This document shows positions 44,286-56,997 of a stretch of DNA of 64,000 bases, piece after piece; position 1 is the first letter of the stretch, and each line of letters begins with the position of its first letter. This DNA comes from Phialocephala subalpina (taxonomy: Eukaryota > Ascomycota > Leotiomycetes > Helotiales > Mollisiaceae). A model generated the notes under the pieces. It was not told the DNA's origin. It saw only the letters and a list, made by a program, of their open reading frames with translations, and did not search any database. The DNA is taken from assembly GCA_900073065.1 (NCBI GenBank), contig FJOG01000046.1:275315-339314 (forward strand), given 5' to 3'. A program made the position numbers and the translations under genes.

Positions 44286-46547
44286 GATGGATATTGGCGC
44301 AATATTGACGGCGGGAATTGATATCGAAGAGGTGGTTCATCTGCGCCGCAGCAGAGCGACGAAAGCAAAGTTTGTGGATAGGTCTAGGAATCGAGTCTGT
44401 ATCCGAAGGTTGAAGTATCAGGAAAGCGAAGGATGCCTGCAAGCATAAAGGGGATTTTGTCCTATGCTTGTCAGCAAGCAGGCACTTTCTGTTAGAGGGT
44501 CTGCAACGCACTGACTCTGCAGTCTGCTGGGATCACCACAAATGGAAAGCAAAAAAATGTTTCGGGTCTGCGCCTGGGATGGGGAGAGAATCAAAAGCCC
44601 GTGAAGGATTTCTTTGTGTGGAGTCTGGGAGTGTCGATTATGGTTAGTTTCTGGCGCATGAAGCTCGTAGCGCTCGAGTCAGGCTCTGGTCGTAGGGTTC
44701 CGGAAGCAAATGGAAGGGATGGTGGAATGAGCAGTGGAGTCACAACGTGAGGTGAGGGATTGCGGTGGTACGGAGCCCCTTTGCCCTGGCCTTTGTATGG
44801 AGAGAGTCGCAGCAATTGCGTGGGAATTGGGAGTGGGAGTGGGACACCACCAGGGACATCTGTGGGACAATACAAGGCCACGAGGCCGGCGTAGACGACA
44901 GGCACGAGAGATGAGCGACGGCGAGGTAGGGATGAGGGAGTAAGCTTGGCGAAAGAAGGATAGAATTACATTTGGAATTAGAGTACAAGTACCACTGGCT
45001 AGGGAGGTCAGATAGGGAGCGACAGAAGGAACTAGCTGCAAAACAGAGTTCAGCATGCAGTTCATTCGGGGCTTCGCCAGTTCGAGAGCCTTGTAGCTCA
45101 TTATGCAGCTCTCTGCCTCTCTAGGGGATGGCTTCAGTTTGGCGTTCAGTTCTTCCGTAGCTCCAGGCACACAGCTCGGCACGATAAGGAGTCTGCAGTC
45201 TGGATTCTGGAACGGTGCTGCCAACCCAACCTGCAACCCGCATCCACATGGCATACCAACGGCAGTCCGGTAGTGTGTTGCCGGGTGCCAAGTGCCAGTG
45301 TTTCTCGGGCATTTACTTTCATACATGGGCGCAGCTCTGATAGGCTTTGATGTTGATGTTGACATTTCTTGCAACATCGCTAAAGCCCCCTACAGATACA
45401 CCCTGGTGGCCACGCTGTGTCTGAACTACTTTGCGGGACGACCAGCAGCCAGAGAAGGAATGGAGCTCAGCAATTGGGCAGCCATCTCAAGCCAAACCTT
45501 CCCCCCGCCTTTGCGTTGCTTTCTAAAGGTTTAGAAATACGTTGACTTACGAATGGCAAAGTATAAAAATACCCCCACGTTCCACGTTCCACGTATCTAG
45601 ATTCTAGACTCTGAGCCTTTGTCTACCGCGAATGGACACGGTGAATGAAGAAATGGCTTTTTGGAGACAGAGCTTCCACGTTGTGAAGTCCGGGCTCTCA
45701 ACCCCGGTGAAGTTTTTCTTTTTCTGGGAGCTTCAACGTTGGACCCGCCGAACCCGCAAAAACGGCTCTATCATTTCTCGCCGGTAGGATATGATCAGTA
45801 GAGTGCCCGTGGGGACGTTGATGTCGAACTCCCGAGACTTTCTGAGACTATTTTTGCCATGCTCGAGCTGATCTTTCTGTTTACAGCCCCATATCTTAGC
45901 CATGCTCGACCAGGACCCCGAAGTCAGGTTGATCTTTTTCATCCTTCATTTTTAGCCCCATGTCGCCATGTCGCCATGTTTTCGCCATGTTCGACCCCTA
46001 GTATCCTGGAAAATTCGGATCGGCGCCAATCCCGACTCGCTAGGGCTTGTTCTCCGAGCTGGTGGAACTTTACTGCCGAGGTCCCCTCCCCCTTTCTTCT
46101 TCTCAGTCCACTTCTGTCAGTCCCTGGCTTAAATGTTGCCTCCAGTCTTCCACAACTGTAACCGTCGACGATTACCATCCGGTCCATTGTGCAGTTACTC
46201 CGGAAATAGTAAGGAAGGCTTCTTTCAGAAAGCAGAACTTATAGCCCTGCTGCTTCATCGGGAAATTCGGCAGGTACGGTGAAGATTGTACGAGGCAGAT
46301 GAGGTTTGTTTCGGTTGATAAAAAGGTAGATTATGAAAGTTTTCGTTACAAGTACAAGCCAGGCTATCCACTCTACCTTACTTTCGCTGTTTTCTCTACT
46401 CAGGTCAAAACCTCAAACTCATGTCGAGATGTTGACATACATCCCAACACAGACTAGCGCATAAAGCTTCGGCCAACCTCACCAAACCCCACTACGGCCC
46501 CTATCGGCTTTCATCCCACTTCTCGATAACCATCATGATGACGGACA
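44286..46547. other. Divergent promoter region of G-alpha and nitrilase genes
   Basis: This 2.26-kb stretch holds no convincing gene. Short direct repeats occur: CCACGTT-type units at about 45577-45597 and GTCGCCAT/CGCCATGT units at about 45961-45990. The minus-strand frame 44591-45377 has no recognisable domain. A long upstream region is common for fungal signalling genes. Confidence 0.5.
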
Positions 46548-47617
46548 ATGTACAAAACGCTGCGTACACTACGCACTTTCCGAAGCATCTTCTCTCCTAT
46601 TCATAACAGCTTTGATTCTGCCAGGTCGATTGCAAGCATGTCGAAATTACTGAAGAAGCCGGTGAAGCTTGCGTTGGTGCAGCTTGCTAGTGGTTTGTTG
46701 TCCAACGTGTATTGCTTTGGGTGGAGAAAGGACGAGAGCTGACAATTGGGGATTCAGGCGCCAAAAAGACCAAAAACCTCGAGAACGCACGAATCAAAGT
46801 CCTAGCAGCGGCAAAAGAAGGAGCAGAAATCATCGTCCTACCAGAATGTTTCAACTCCCCCTACGGCTGCGACTACTTCCCCTCCTACGCCGAGACCCTC
46901 CTCCCTTCTCCTCCCACTGCAGAACAATCCCCCTCGTTCCACGCTTTATCCGCGATAGCGAAAGATGCAAAGACATACCTGATCGGAGGCTCGATTCCAG
47001 AACTCGATACCAAGACGGGGAAATACTATAATACGAGCTTGACTTTCTCTCCGAGAGGAGACTTGCTGGCTACGCATAGGAAGGTGCATTTATTTGATAT
47101 CGATATTCCGGGGAAGATCACGTTTAGAGAGAGTGAGGTGTTGAGTCCTGGGAACAAGGTTACAATCGTCGACTTGCCGGAATTCGGAAAAGTAGCAATT
47201 GCAATCTGCTACGATATCCGCTTCCCAGAACTCGCCATGGTAGCCGCCCGCCACGGCTGTTTCGCCCTCATCTACCCCGGAGCATTCAATACCACGACCG
47301 GACCTTTACACTGGAAATTACTCGCTCAGGCGAGAGCGGTGGATAACGAGGTTTATGTCGCGTTGTGTAGTCCGGCGAGGGATATGGGGGCGAGTTATCA
47401 TGCTTATGGACATTCGATGGTTGTTGATCCGATGGCGGGGGTGTTGGTTGAGGCAGGGGAGGGAGAGGAAGTGGTGTTTGCGGAGTTGAGCGGGGAGAAG
47501 ATTGAGGAGACGAGGAGGGGGATACCGATTTATGGGCAGAGGAGGTTTGATGTTTATCCAGATGTTAGTGCTAGTGGGGTGAGGTTTGAGGATGAGGCGA
47601 GTGAGGTGAAGAGCTAG
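46548..47617 (+). CDS. nit2: NIT2-like omega-amidase (nitrilase superfamily)
   Basis: Exons 46548-46692 and 46758-47617 (65-bp GTTTGT...TTCAG intron) give 334 residues. The carbon-nitrogen hydrolase triad is visible: Glu in IIVLPECFNSPYG, Lys in HRKVHLFDIDIPG, Cys in AIAICYDIRFPEL. Sequence around these blocks fits the NIT2/Nit3 branch, which hydrolyses alpha-ketoglutaramate and alpha-ketosuccinamate made by glutamine and asparagine transaminases. Two in-frame ATGs precede the conserved start. From 46548 the first 30 residues are Arg/Ser-rich without acidic residues apart from one Asp, resembling a mitochondrial presequence. From 46638 (MSKLLKKPVKLALVQL) the product would be cytosolic. Dual targeting from alternative starts is therefore likely (inference). 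Confidence 0.95.
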
Positions 47618-48034
47618 GTAGGACCATGGCTTTGGCGGTCTCTTCGTCAAAGGAGAAGATGACTCTTCAGACCAAAGCAGACTGGGTGTGCCCGAAGAAG
47701 AAAATTCGGAGAAAGATAAGTCATTTTGCATTTTTTGCTCGAAGCTAAAGTTTTAAGACCAAAGTCGAATTTGTGAGGTTCAGCGACCTCCGTCGCTCCT
47801 TCCTCGTTCTCGGTGGTGCGTCACTCACTTCACCCCTATGGCAAGTGCCTTCCTGTTTTAGCTCCTGCCTTCCTTCATCTACTCGCAAATCTCTACATCT
47901 CGTTCTCTACACCCCTTACAGCCATCAATCACATTCCTTCATCACCATTATCATTCATCCTGCCTCTGCAATCATTCTCTACTCCTCATCCAGCATCTGC
48001 TGGATATCACAGTCGTTACCGTCACCATTCTTAG
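47618..48034. other. Intergenic region before the transporter gene
   Basis: This 417-bp stretch holds no gene. The last 150 bp are C/T-rich, as is common in the leader of fungal genes. Confidence 0.5.
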
Positions 48035-51000
48035 ATGATCCCAGAACTCGATGGGCCAGTCGACCTGACCCCGGTCCGACGAGCCTCCACAGCTGGCAGC
48101 ACCGGCCTTGACTACTCAAGCTGCCATCGAGTGGACGAAGACATCATATCACGAATTCGATCACTCATTCTTTCACGCAACGATCACCGTCCGCCTGTAA
48201 CACCACACAACTCCGATGAGCACTGTCACTCTGCAGATATTGTACTTGGCTTCGACTTCAACTCTGCGAAGAGCGTTGCTAAAGTAGCACGCAAAGACAC
48301 CGGTCGTACTGTTGCTCCCGACAACAGAAGAAGGCACAGGAGCTCGATGCCCGACATGGACGGACGAAGAGATACCCAACCCGTCCTCACTCTACCAGTA
48401 CCTCCCCTCCGAAACATTATGTCTGCCGACGACGTCAATGCCCCCATTATCTCTTCCTCCGACACTACACCCAACAATTCCAAGAAGAAGTTTCGGTTCC
48501 CGAAGTTGGTTCTGCAGGACAAGAAGAAGCGAGATGCAGAGATAAAATCTTGCTTCGAGGCCGGTCGCGTACCCACAAATGATGCTCAGATCCACGAAGA
48601 CGAGCTCGACTGCTGCCCTCCCTGTGATCCGCGGGATGCAAAGCCTTCGAAATATATTGTCAGTCATCCTACCCAGCCTGGTCCGGCTGTCAAAATCGAG
48701 CCCAAAGATCTCGCATGTTTCTTGGCCGGATGCTCTCCTGGTTGTACCAACTGCGAGAAACATGGCCGACGAAGACACTCTGTAAACTTTCGAGAGGATT
48801 TGTTTCAGCAGCAACGTCGGATGCCTACAGACTTGAGAGCGGTTGGTGAAGAACTGAAGCGCGATGTAGCTCGGATGGGTCTGACAATTCAAGGCGTCCC
48901 AGTCAGATCTACACAGGTTGTCGATCCTACAGGCAACGCCTTTATCCAAGAGAAAAAGGCAGGAGAGAGTCTTGGGAAATCCGGTGCCTTTTCCCTCGCC
49001 AAAGAGGAGAAACTTCGTTCCCGGAAGCCGACCAAATCTCCGATCACAATTTCACCAGCGAGCCCTGTTAGCTCTGGCTCTATGGACGCATTCCCACTTG
49101 CTGCGCACTACATGGAGCTAGCAGCCATGGAAACACAACCTCGGTTCACAACGACGGTAGCGACCAACTTCAGTCTGCCAGGCTACAAAGATAAGGGCAA
49201 ATCAAGGCGTACTTCTGCCATACTGCGGAAGAAGCTGTCGGACAGCTCGCTCTTAAGCAAGGGCAAGGCCTCAAGTCAATCTCGTAGCATTGACGAGGTC
49301 GCATTTCTTCGTGAGTCAAGGGAAGTACCAGCTCCAGAAACAATTCCTGAGGATGGGAGCGAGAACCCCTCGGAATCGAATAAGATATGGCCGAAGGACG
49401 AGTTGGCCTCCTCAACTGCCCATGTACCTATCACGGAGACTGAACTCGATCAAGTAGACACGCCTGATCAGCCATCTAAAATGAATGGTACAGCGTCAAA
49501 AGACCAACTGGCTTCATTTACTGCCGGCGCACCTCCCGCGGACACGGAAACTGATCAAGAAGATATGCCTGGCCAGTCAACCTCAAAGAAGTCGTCAGTC
49601 AAGAGCGTCAAGACCTCTCTAGACCCTTTCATTGATCAACTGATAAGCTCTCCACCAACCGAGACGTCGTTAAGCTCTACCAAGCCCATCGCCAGCGACT
49701 CTATTCGCGCCAGAGCGTCTGAGGCGTCAATGAAGTCCAAGTCTTACACACCATCCATACTTTCTGGCGCATCACGAACTTCCGCTGCTCGCCACGCCTT
49801 GCTCAAGTCTTCCGTTACCGTGTTCCAGCCTGTTGATCTCGGTCTTCCTCTGCCTCCTGTTCTAACACCCTTGCCTCTGGAGGTCAGTGTTCAAAAGCAA
49901 CTTGGCTTCGAGATAGCAACATCGGATGATCAGGGAATACCGCAACCAGATCAGACAACGGACGCCAAGGCATCTTTCGATGGACCTGAAGAAAACAAGA
50001 TAAACTCGAACGAGCCGAAACCCCCGCAAGCAAGCCAAACTAAAGATAGCAAACCGCCTTTTAAAAACGACGCCGCCGAGAACAATGTAAAGCCGAATGA
50101 ACAAGCATTCCCTGTGGTGAAGAATCACGCTAAGCCTACTCTCTCGACTTCGGCTAAAGATCATTTGATGAATCTTCAGAAGGCAAGGGAGCTTGTCGAT
50201 AGCGTCAAAGGGCAAATTCGACAAGTTGAGGAACAGATGCTCAAATCCATAGAAGAGCAGAGCGTCAAGAGTCCTTCGGACCAAACATCACAAGATCCCC
50301 GTGGCGTGAATGCATCCAAAAAACCCTCGTCGTTAAAGAAGGGAAAGAAATCTGCTTTCACTTCGCCCATATCTCATGCTTTGGTTGATTGTCAGTCACC
50401 TACTGAGGAGAAGGGAGTGGACCTTTTCAAGACCCCATCTCCTGCCGTTGGCACTTTATTCCAAGACCTTTCAAAGCTGGCCAAGCTAAAGAGCGACTCT
50501 CCAATTGATTCTCCGATTGCTTTGAGACCTTCCGACGCTGAACCTATCGTCTCTAGACCCGTTGACGCTGAACAAGTCACTGTTAAGCCTCTAGATGCCG
50601 CGCCTGTCGTTCCTGGATCTGGCGGGGCTTGTCTTGTCAATGCTGGACTTGTCGGTGCTGAACTTGTTGCCTCGGTACCGGTCACTGCCGGGTTTTTGGA
50701 TGCTGGTCCTGCGAACGTTGGATTAGTAGGCGCTGAACCTGTTGCTCCAGTTCCAATTGCTGCTAGTTCTCTCGAACCTGGACCTACCACTGCGGTCCCT
50801 CTTGATACTGGAACCATCGAAGCCAAGCAAGCTCCACCCTCGCCAGCTTCTCTCAACGCAGCATACTGGGGATTCGTCCCAGCGGTCAAAGAGGCTGTCC
50901 AGGATGCGATCGGGATCGCTGTACGCAATGCCGTTCAAGACATTGTTGTTCCTCCAGGAACAGAGCAAGACGAGGCATCTGATGCTTATCGCAAACTGAT

Positions 51001-54000
51001 GGCGGACTCTCTCGCCCAAGCTGCAAGGAGAGCTGATGAGTATCTACGGAGAGCATCTCTCTGGAATAATCCACCGTCTACTCCCCGAGACTCTGAAGCT
51101 ACTGTTGTCTTCACAGCTCGCCCATCAATAGTTGACCAACGGCCAACATCTGTCGTAGGGAAGCCAACAACAGAACCTCAGCGCCAGATGTCACCTGTCG
51201 GCGGGTCTTATGGGCGAGAATCTCGTCGTCCAAGTGTCGCATCCAAGAATCAGGAAAACGAGGCCACGCAGCCTGGGGACAAATCGGCGGGATCCGCCGT
51301 ATCTCCAAGCATATCAGGTAGATACGGGCCGATTGGTAGTGTTCCAGCAAATTTCCAGTCTCGCCAAGATCCGACACTACCACCTGGTGTCACAACATCG
51401 GGTGAGCTTGAAACAATCCCGCTTGAGACTGATGACAAGTTTGGGAGTCAGGAAGGCGTGCCAGGATGGAGGCTCTCCAAAGCTTTCAAGAAAGGATACA
51501 CTCCTATTCCGACTCGACAGTCATCTAGGAACCGGGTCCTCAGTCCAAAGATCTTAGCCACGAACTCAGTTTCTAAGTTCTCGCCTCAGGGCACAGTTGA
51601 TACACCCGTTCGAAAAAGGTCGTTCGAGCGCCTTGTGTCTAGAGCCGGTCGAGGACTTCGCTCCATATCCTCCGCCGGCTCGCTGAGGAGTGCTGTATCC
51701 GACAAGAGGTACCAGGCGGAGGCGCTAGTTCCCCCGAAACCTGGTTCTCCTCCAGCGAAAGATTCGAAAGTTATCAATACCATGCCAAAATCCAGGAAGC
51801 TCAGTCGGAAGAGCACCGTTCACTGGCTTAGGGACTTGTTATCCAACAACGGTCCATATGAGACACGGTTTACAGCTTTGCCACCACGAACTCGCAGGGA
51901 CTATGAGGCTTTGAACAAGACCCCTAGGTCACAGACAGCTCCAGTCGCACCAATATCGAACTTGTTCCTCGGCAAGACTCCAGTACCACTCCCTCCGCCG
52001 AAGGCAGCAGCTTCGAAGGGCAAGCGAACTAAGAGAGCTGACCCTTCCGAAACATTTTCGAAGACAATCAACGACCTGGAGAACTTGATGAATGAAGCTC
52101 TTCTCATTGCTCGACAAGCAGCGGATAGTCAAGATCCGAAGTATCCATCGATCCTTGGCAGTGCCGTCAAGGTCTTGAAAGGCAATCGCAAAGTTGAAAC
52201 AGACGCTCAGTTGAATGCCCGCTTGGAACAAGATCGAAAGCAATCTAGGATATCTATGCTTCGATGCTCCGGTTCCGGTTCCGGTTCCGATACGGCGCCT
52301 AGCGTTCACGAAAGTCTGTTGAGCTATTCGGATTCAAGTGACTCGGACTTCGAAGACGAGGAAGAAATTGACGAGCCACCGCCTAAACGAAGCATCATGG
52401 TCGCCTCGATCAACGATCCACCCAAACGTTCTTCTGGATGGCCTCCAACTGGACGGGTCTCGACACCATTTCCTCCTGCGTCAATTTCTCCCTCACGCGA
52501 GTCACCGCTTGCAGAGAGTCCGTCCAGCACCGATAAGAAGTTCAGCAGTGCAACCGCCGACCGTTTTCATTCTGCTGATCCAAGGAGCTTGCCAACCGAA
52601 ATTGATGTCGAGCTTCGGAGGCAGATTACCGCTCCACTGCAAAGCGGGAATGAACCGGCAATGTTAAAGAGAACTGCTGCCAGAAAGATGTCTGTCTTCG
52701 TTCCGCAGGATCTTCAAGCTATATCCTCGAGCGAGCATAGCCCATTTGAGATTTTAAAACCTGAATTCATACTCGAGCCATTCAGCAGATCTAGAACGGA
52801 ACGCGAAGGGGCAGAAGAAAGCCGCAAAAGCTCTGCGAAGTCCCCCAAACGTCTTAGTCCCACGAGAAAGAGCAATGTAGACCAAGCCGTTCCTAACAGC
52901 CCTACCGCGAACAAGTGCGAAGACGTAGTTCTTGATCTCTGCGGCGATCCATGCCCTCCTCGTGCCAAGACTGTCCCACTCCCAAAGCCAACTCCTCAGG
53001 GTGGTAGCTTATCTCTACAGCCTGGGCACGAGCATTCGTCTGAACAACATCAAGCTGTAACTACTAAGCTTGCCTTGAAGTCAGTTCCGAGTAAACGAGA
53101 GGTACGTGACTTTATCATGGAACGATATCATCCTCCCATCACTCCTCGCTCAAGTTCCCTGGCCCTGAGAAAGCAAGCTGAGCAGCAACAGTCAAATTCA
53201 AATGCCAATGTCAATGTGACTTCCAAATCTGGTCGGACAGGGGTTACAGGTCTGACTGGTGCTACTGGTCGGACATACGATTGGCAGAACCTTCCTTCTA
53301 GCAAGATGCAGTCTCTCCCACCACCACCAGAGACACGAGCGATGACCTCGGGACGCGATACAATTGAAAGATTTATGGAACCTGATCGATCGCGACAAGG
53401 GGCTTCTCACAGTTTTGACGGATCCTTGGCAGAACATAGCGAAGTCTTGGATTTTGAAGTTGGCTATGGTGTCAGGCAGCGCAGTGGTGCATATGGAGAA
53501 GCTGGCGGGAGCAGACCACTCCAAGCAATCGAGCTGCAAGATAAGGTGGACCCAAACTTGCCACCGACAAGTAGACCGGAAAGAGATGGAAAGAAGAAAC
53601 ACGTCTTCAGTCTCGGTGGCAAACGTCATCTAAGCTTACGAAGTCAACATCTCAAAGGCTTCAGTTTCACCAGGTCACACAAGCGACAAGCAATTGCTCG
53701 AGACTGGTCACCGGGACGAAAGAGATTTGTTGCAAGTGTCTCTTGCATCAGTACCGCACTTATCGGTATCCTCGTTGGAGTCTATGCTGGCGAGACGCCT
53801 GCTATTCAGTACTACATCGTGGACTTCCATCACTATACTGTTCTTGGCAATGTCTTCTTCTTTATTGGACTCGCTGTTCCGACATTCTTGTTCTGGCCAC
53901 TGCCTCTGCTTCATGGACGAAAGCCATATATCCTTGGAGCAATGTCACTCGCCATGCCTTTGTTATTTCCGCAAGCGCTTGCTGTCGGTGAATTCAGATC

Positions 54001-55787
54001 GCCGTATGTATCGACGTGGCGCGTTGGTCTGATATTGTCTCGGGCTCTGATGGGTTTCTGTCTTGGATTTGCGAACATGAACTTCAAGGCTATGCTCACT
54101 GATCTTTTTGGGGCTTCTCTCCAAAGTCAAAATCCTCATCAAGAGCACGTTGATGAATTTGATGTTAGACGCCATGGTGGTGGGATGGGAGCTTGGCTAG
54201 GCCTTTGGACTTGGTGTGCCGTTGGATCTGTAGGCTTTGGTTTCATGATTGGAGCTGTCATAATCAATCACTTACCTCCTGCTTGGGGCTTCTATGCCAG
54301 CATTGCGATCATCGCGTTCGTCATGCTCCTGAATGTCCTTTGCCCAGAGGTCAGACGGTCCGCCTTCAGAAGGTCTGTTGCCGAGGTAGTCAAGGAGAAT
54401 GCAGTCTCACGCAGGTTGGCTCGTGGTGAAGTGAAGATGCATATGGTGCAGTCAGGACCGAAGTGGTGGGGCGAAGAGTTCCACTATGGTGTGCAGCTTT
54501 CGAAGAACATGCTTCGACAACCTGGGTTCCTCATCATGGCTTTGTACTATGCTTGGATCTATGGGCAGATGGTTCTGATCATCTCGGTGAGTTTTACAGT
54601 CCTAGAAAATATGAAAGTACTAACTTTGATAGCTCCTCGGTGCCTTGATGTCAAAAGACTACAAAATGAAGTCTCCTTACGTTGGCGCGAGTGTCACATC
54701 GCTGCCTCTTGGAGCACTTCTGGCCATCCCTTTCCAGAAAGCATCATTCCTCAGACGAGCTCGGAATAAGATAATAACAAGCGATGATCAAACGTTGAAG
54801 AAGAAATTCTCGTGGTCATCCCACATGCTTCGACGCTCGATTTTCATACTGTGTCTCCCTATCGCTGGCATGGCGTATACGCTCTCGTCACACGGACCAC
54901 CCATTCCATTCATCCTACCCATCATATTCGCTGGCATCATTGGATTTCTCTCCAGTCTGGCGTTGGCTGAGTGCAGTGGTATCATCATGGAGACGTTTGA
55001 TACCTCAGATCTCCAACCGGGTATGACAGGCCGCCCTCGAGGCTCGTCCGGGGACAAGACAGCAGCCAAGAGAACCAACTACTCATCCTTCCCACGAGTT
55101 CAATCGGCGTTTGCAATGACCTCAGGCTTTGGATACTTGATCGCCGCAGCTGCTTCTGGCGTTGGAGGCTCTCTAACTCGACACCTCGGTCAACAAGCAG
55201 CCACAGGCATCATGGCTGGTATCCTACTCGTCCTCTCATTGCTCTTATTGGCGTCCCTTATTCGCTTCACTGACGTCCAGATCATCCCCGACTCGAAGAA
55301 AGACGAGATGGACCGCTATCACCAAGCTCGTCGAGCATCTGCCTATCGCCGAGAAGAAGGCATGGAGGAAGAGGAGCCTTGGCGACCAGTCATCATCGGC
55401 AATCCTCACCACCACACTCGGCGGATGTGTCTTCTCGAACTAGGCAGCATGTCTCGCTTCAGCGAAATCAGACGCAAGAACAAACTTGTTGACGAGAAGA
55501 GTCTTGAAGCCAAACATCCGAATCGAGCAGCAATGGAGGACGTTAGGCAATATATTGAGACGAAAGAGCGTGAGCTGAGACACAAAGTCAGTCAGAGTCT
55601 CAGTCGACATGGGAGTAGAGGCAGTCGAACGAGTAGATTGAGTGATGGTCCTGAACAGGGTGATCTTGGTGGTCATCGTGAGATGCTTGCAAGAGGGGGC
55701 TCGGGGAAAGGGAGTCGAAGGGGGGTCTCGGGGAGTGGGAGGAAAGGGACGAGTATGGCGAGGAAGGAGATCAAGGAGGACGAATGA
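48035..55787 (+). CDS. Very large MFS-type membrane protein with disordered N-terminus
   Basis: Exons 48035-54586 and 54633-55787 (46-bp GTGAGT...GATAG intron, phase 0) give 2568 residues. About 1890 N-terminal residues are Ser/Pro/Lys-rich and appear disordered. They contain a degenerate Ala/Val/Pro repeat at about 830-935 (units like DAEPVV, VGAELVA, VGAEPVAP), a Ser-Gly repeat, and an acidic patch (DSDFEDEEEIDEPP). A major-facilitator-like domain follows from about 1895: repeated hydrophobic segments, the loop motif LLHGRKPYILGA, LSRALMGFCLGFANMN and, after the intron, SIFILCLPIAGMAYTL and ATGIMAGILLVLSLLLL. The C-terminal tail (about 200 residues) is charged with Arg/Ser/Gly repeats. It is probably a DHA1-like transporter with a cytoplasmic regulatory tail; the substrate is unknown. 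The frame is intact over 7.7 kb, so the length is not an artefact. Confidence 0.85.
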
Positions 55788-56997
55788 AGGTGAAAGCGCA
55801 GAAGACTGTTACTTTTGAGAAGGTCAAGCAGGAGAATCTAGCTCCGGTAGTGGATATGAGGAAAGTTGAGCCTGCGAAATTGGTAGCTGGTATGTTGGCT
55901 GTGGGAATGGAGTGTGTTTGGAGGTGGGTGGGGGCGAGGGATGGGTTGCAGCATGTTGTGGAGTATGGGGATGGGTTTGAGGGGTGGTATTGGAGGAGTA
56001 GCGTTTATTCTTCGTCGTCTGTTGCGCTGGTCTAACAAAGAGGAATTGTGGAGAGTGGTGATGGCTGATTGATATGGTGACGATTGACGGCTGGTTTCCT
56101 AGAATGAAATACTATTATGGCCTCGATCACCACTTGGAGAGATTTGAATGTGAATAATTCGTATTTCTACAACTCTTCTCATTGTCCCTCGAATCATGAA
56201 GCTATCTCAAAGTTCAGAAAACCCAACCCAATCAGGGACTTTCAGAGCCTCCAGTGTCACCCAAAGTACAAGTTCGTCTCAGATACCAAGATTCACCGCC
56301 AAAGTACCAAGATACACCGCCAAACTGCTCGTACCAAGATACACAAAAGCTACCTGCCGCCATGTGGAGTGGGGGTGAAAATTCCAAGGCTGAGCCTTGG
56401 AGGGGCAGCTTGCATGAGCAGGGGGCGGCCGCTCAGAGTTTGTGCTGGTGGGCTGGGCTGCATCATGCAGGCGCAGGGCGAGTGGGTACGTGTACGGAAT
56501 TTTGGAAAAAGGCGGGTCGAGAACGAGGAATGTGTTTCGGGTTCGGGGAGGAAGAGGATCTTGGAGTTGGAAGGGTTGGAAGACTTGGGATCTTGGTATC
56601 CAGAGATTGAGGTCTGAGCTGGTGTGGTCCCTGAGAATGTGCAGGTTGTCTTCAGCCTTCCCTACGCTCAAGCTGAATCTTCTTCTGCGCAAGAAGTCCA
56701 GCTTGACGGATCGACTGGTGAAATTGGTTCTCCCTGCCTTCCAATTGTCCGTCCGTTGATGGAGATCTTCTCCTGCGATTTGTAGCTCTTCCACTCGTGG
56801 AGTTTCCTGGATGTTTCCGTCTCTTTCTAGCTGAAATTCTTCTGGTAGATTTGGCAACGCCCCGCCGTCCTTCCAATTGCTATGCAATGCTGGTACTTCG
56901 AGACCTAAGCATCGAGCCAAGGTTCGAAATGCCGCCATGGCATCAACGGCCTCCCCAATATGTAATCTTAATTGTTCCAGTGATCCTGGGACCTTCG
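55788..56997. other. Intergenic region with one doubtful minus-strand frame
   Basis: An ATG at 57004 on the minus strand overlaps the stop codon of the RRM-like gene and opens 241 codons to 56279. The composition is mixed, no domain is recognisable, and translation after a stop is not expected in fungi, so it is more likely the 3' untranslated region. Direct repeats of CCAAAGTACCAAGATACACC type occur at about 56299-56340. Confidence 0.45.

Noticed and set aside
44591..45377. Minus-strand frames upstream of G-alpha
   Set aside because: No domain is visible, and the composition is typical of intergenic GC-rich DNA. They lie in the promoter region of the G-alpha gene.
45577..45990. Short tandem repeats as a possible CRISPR-like or regulatory array
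   Set aside because: Units are 7-9 bp, only three or four copies, without spacers. These are simple sequence repeats; CRISPR arrays are not expected in a fungal genome.
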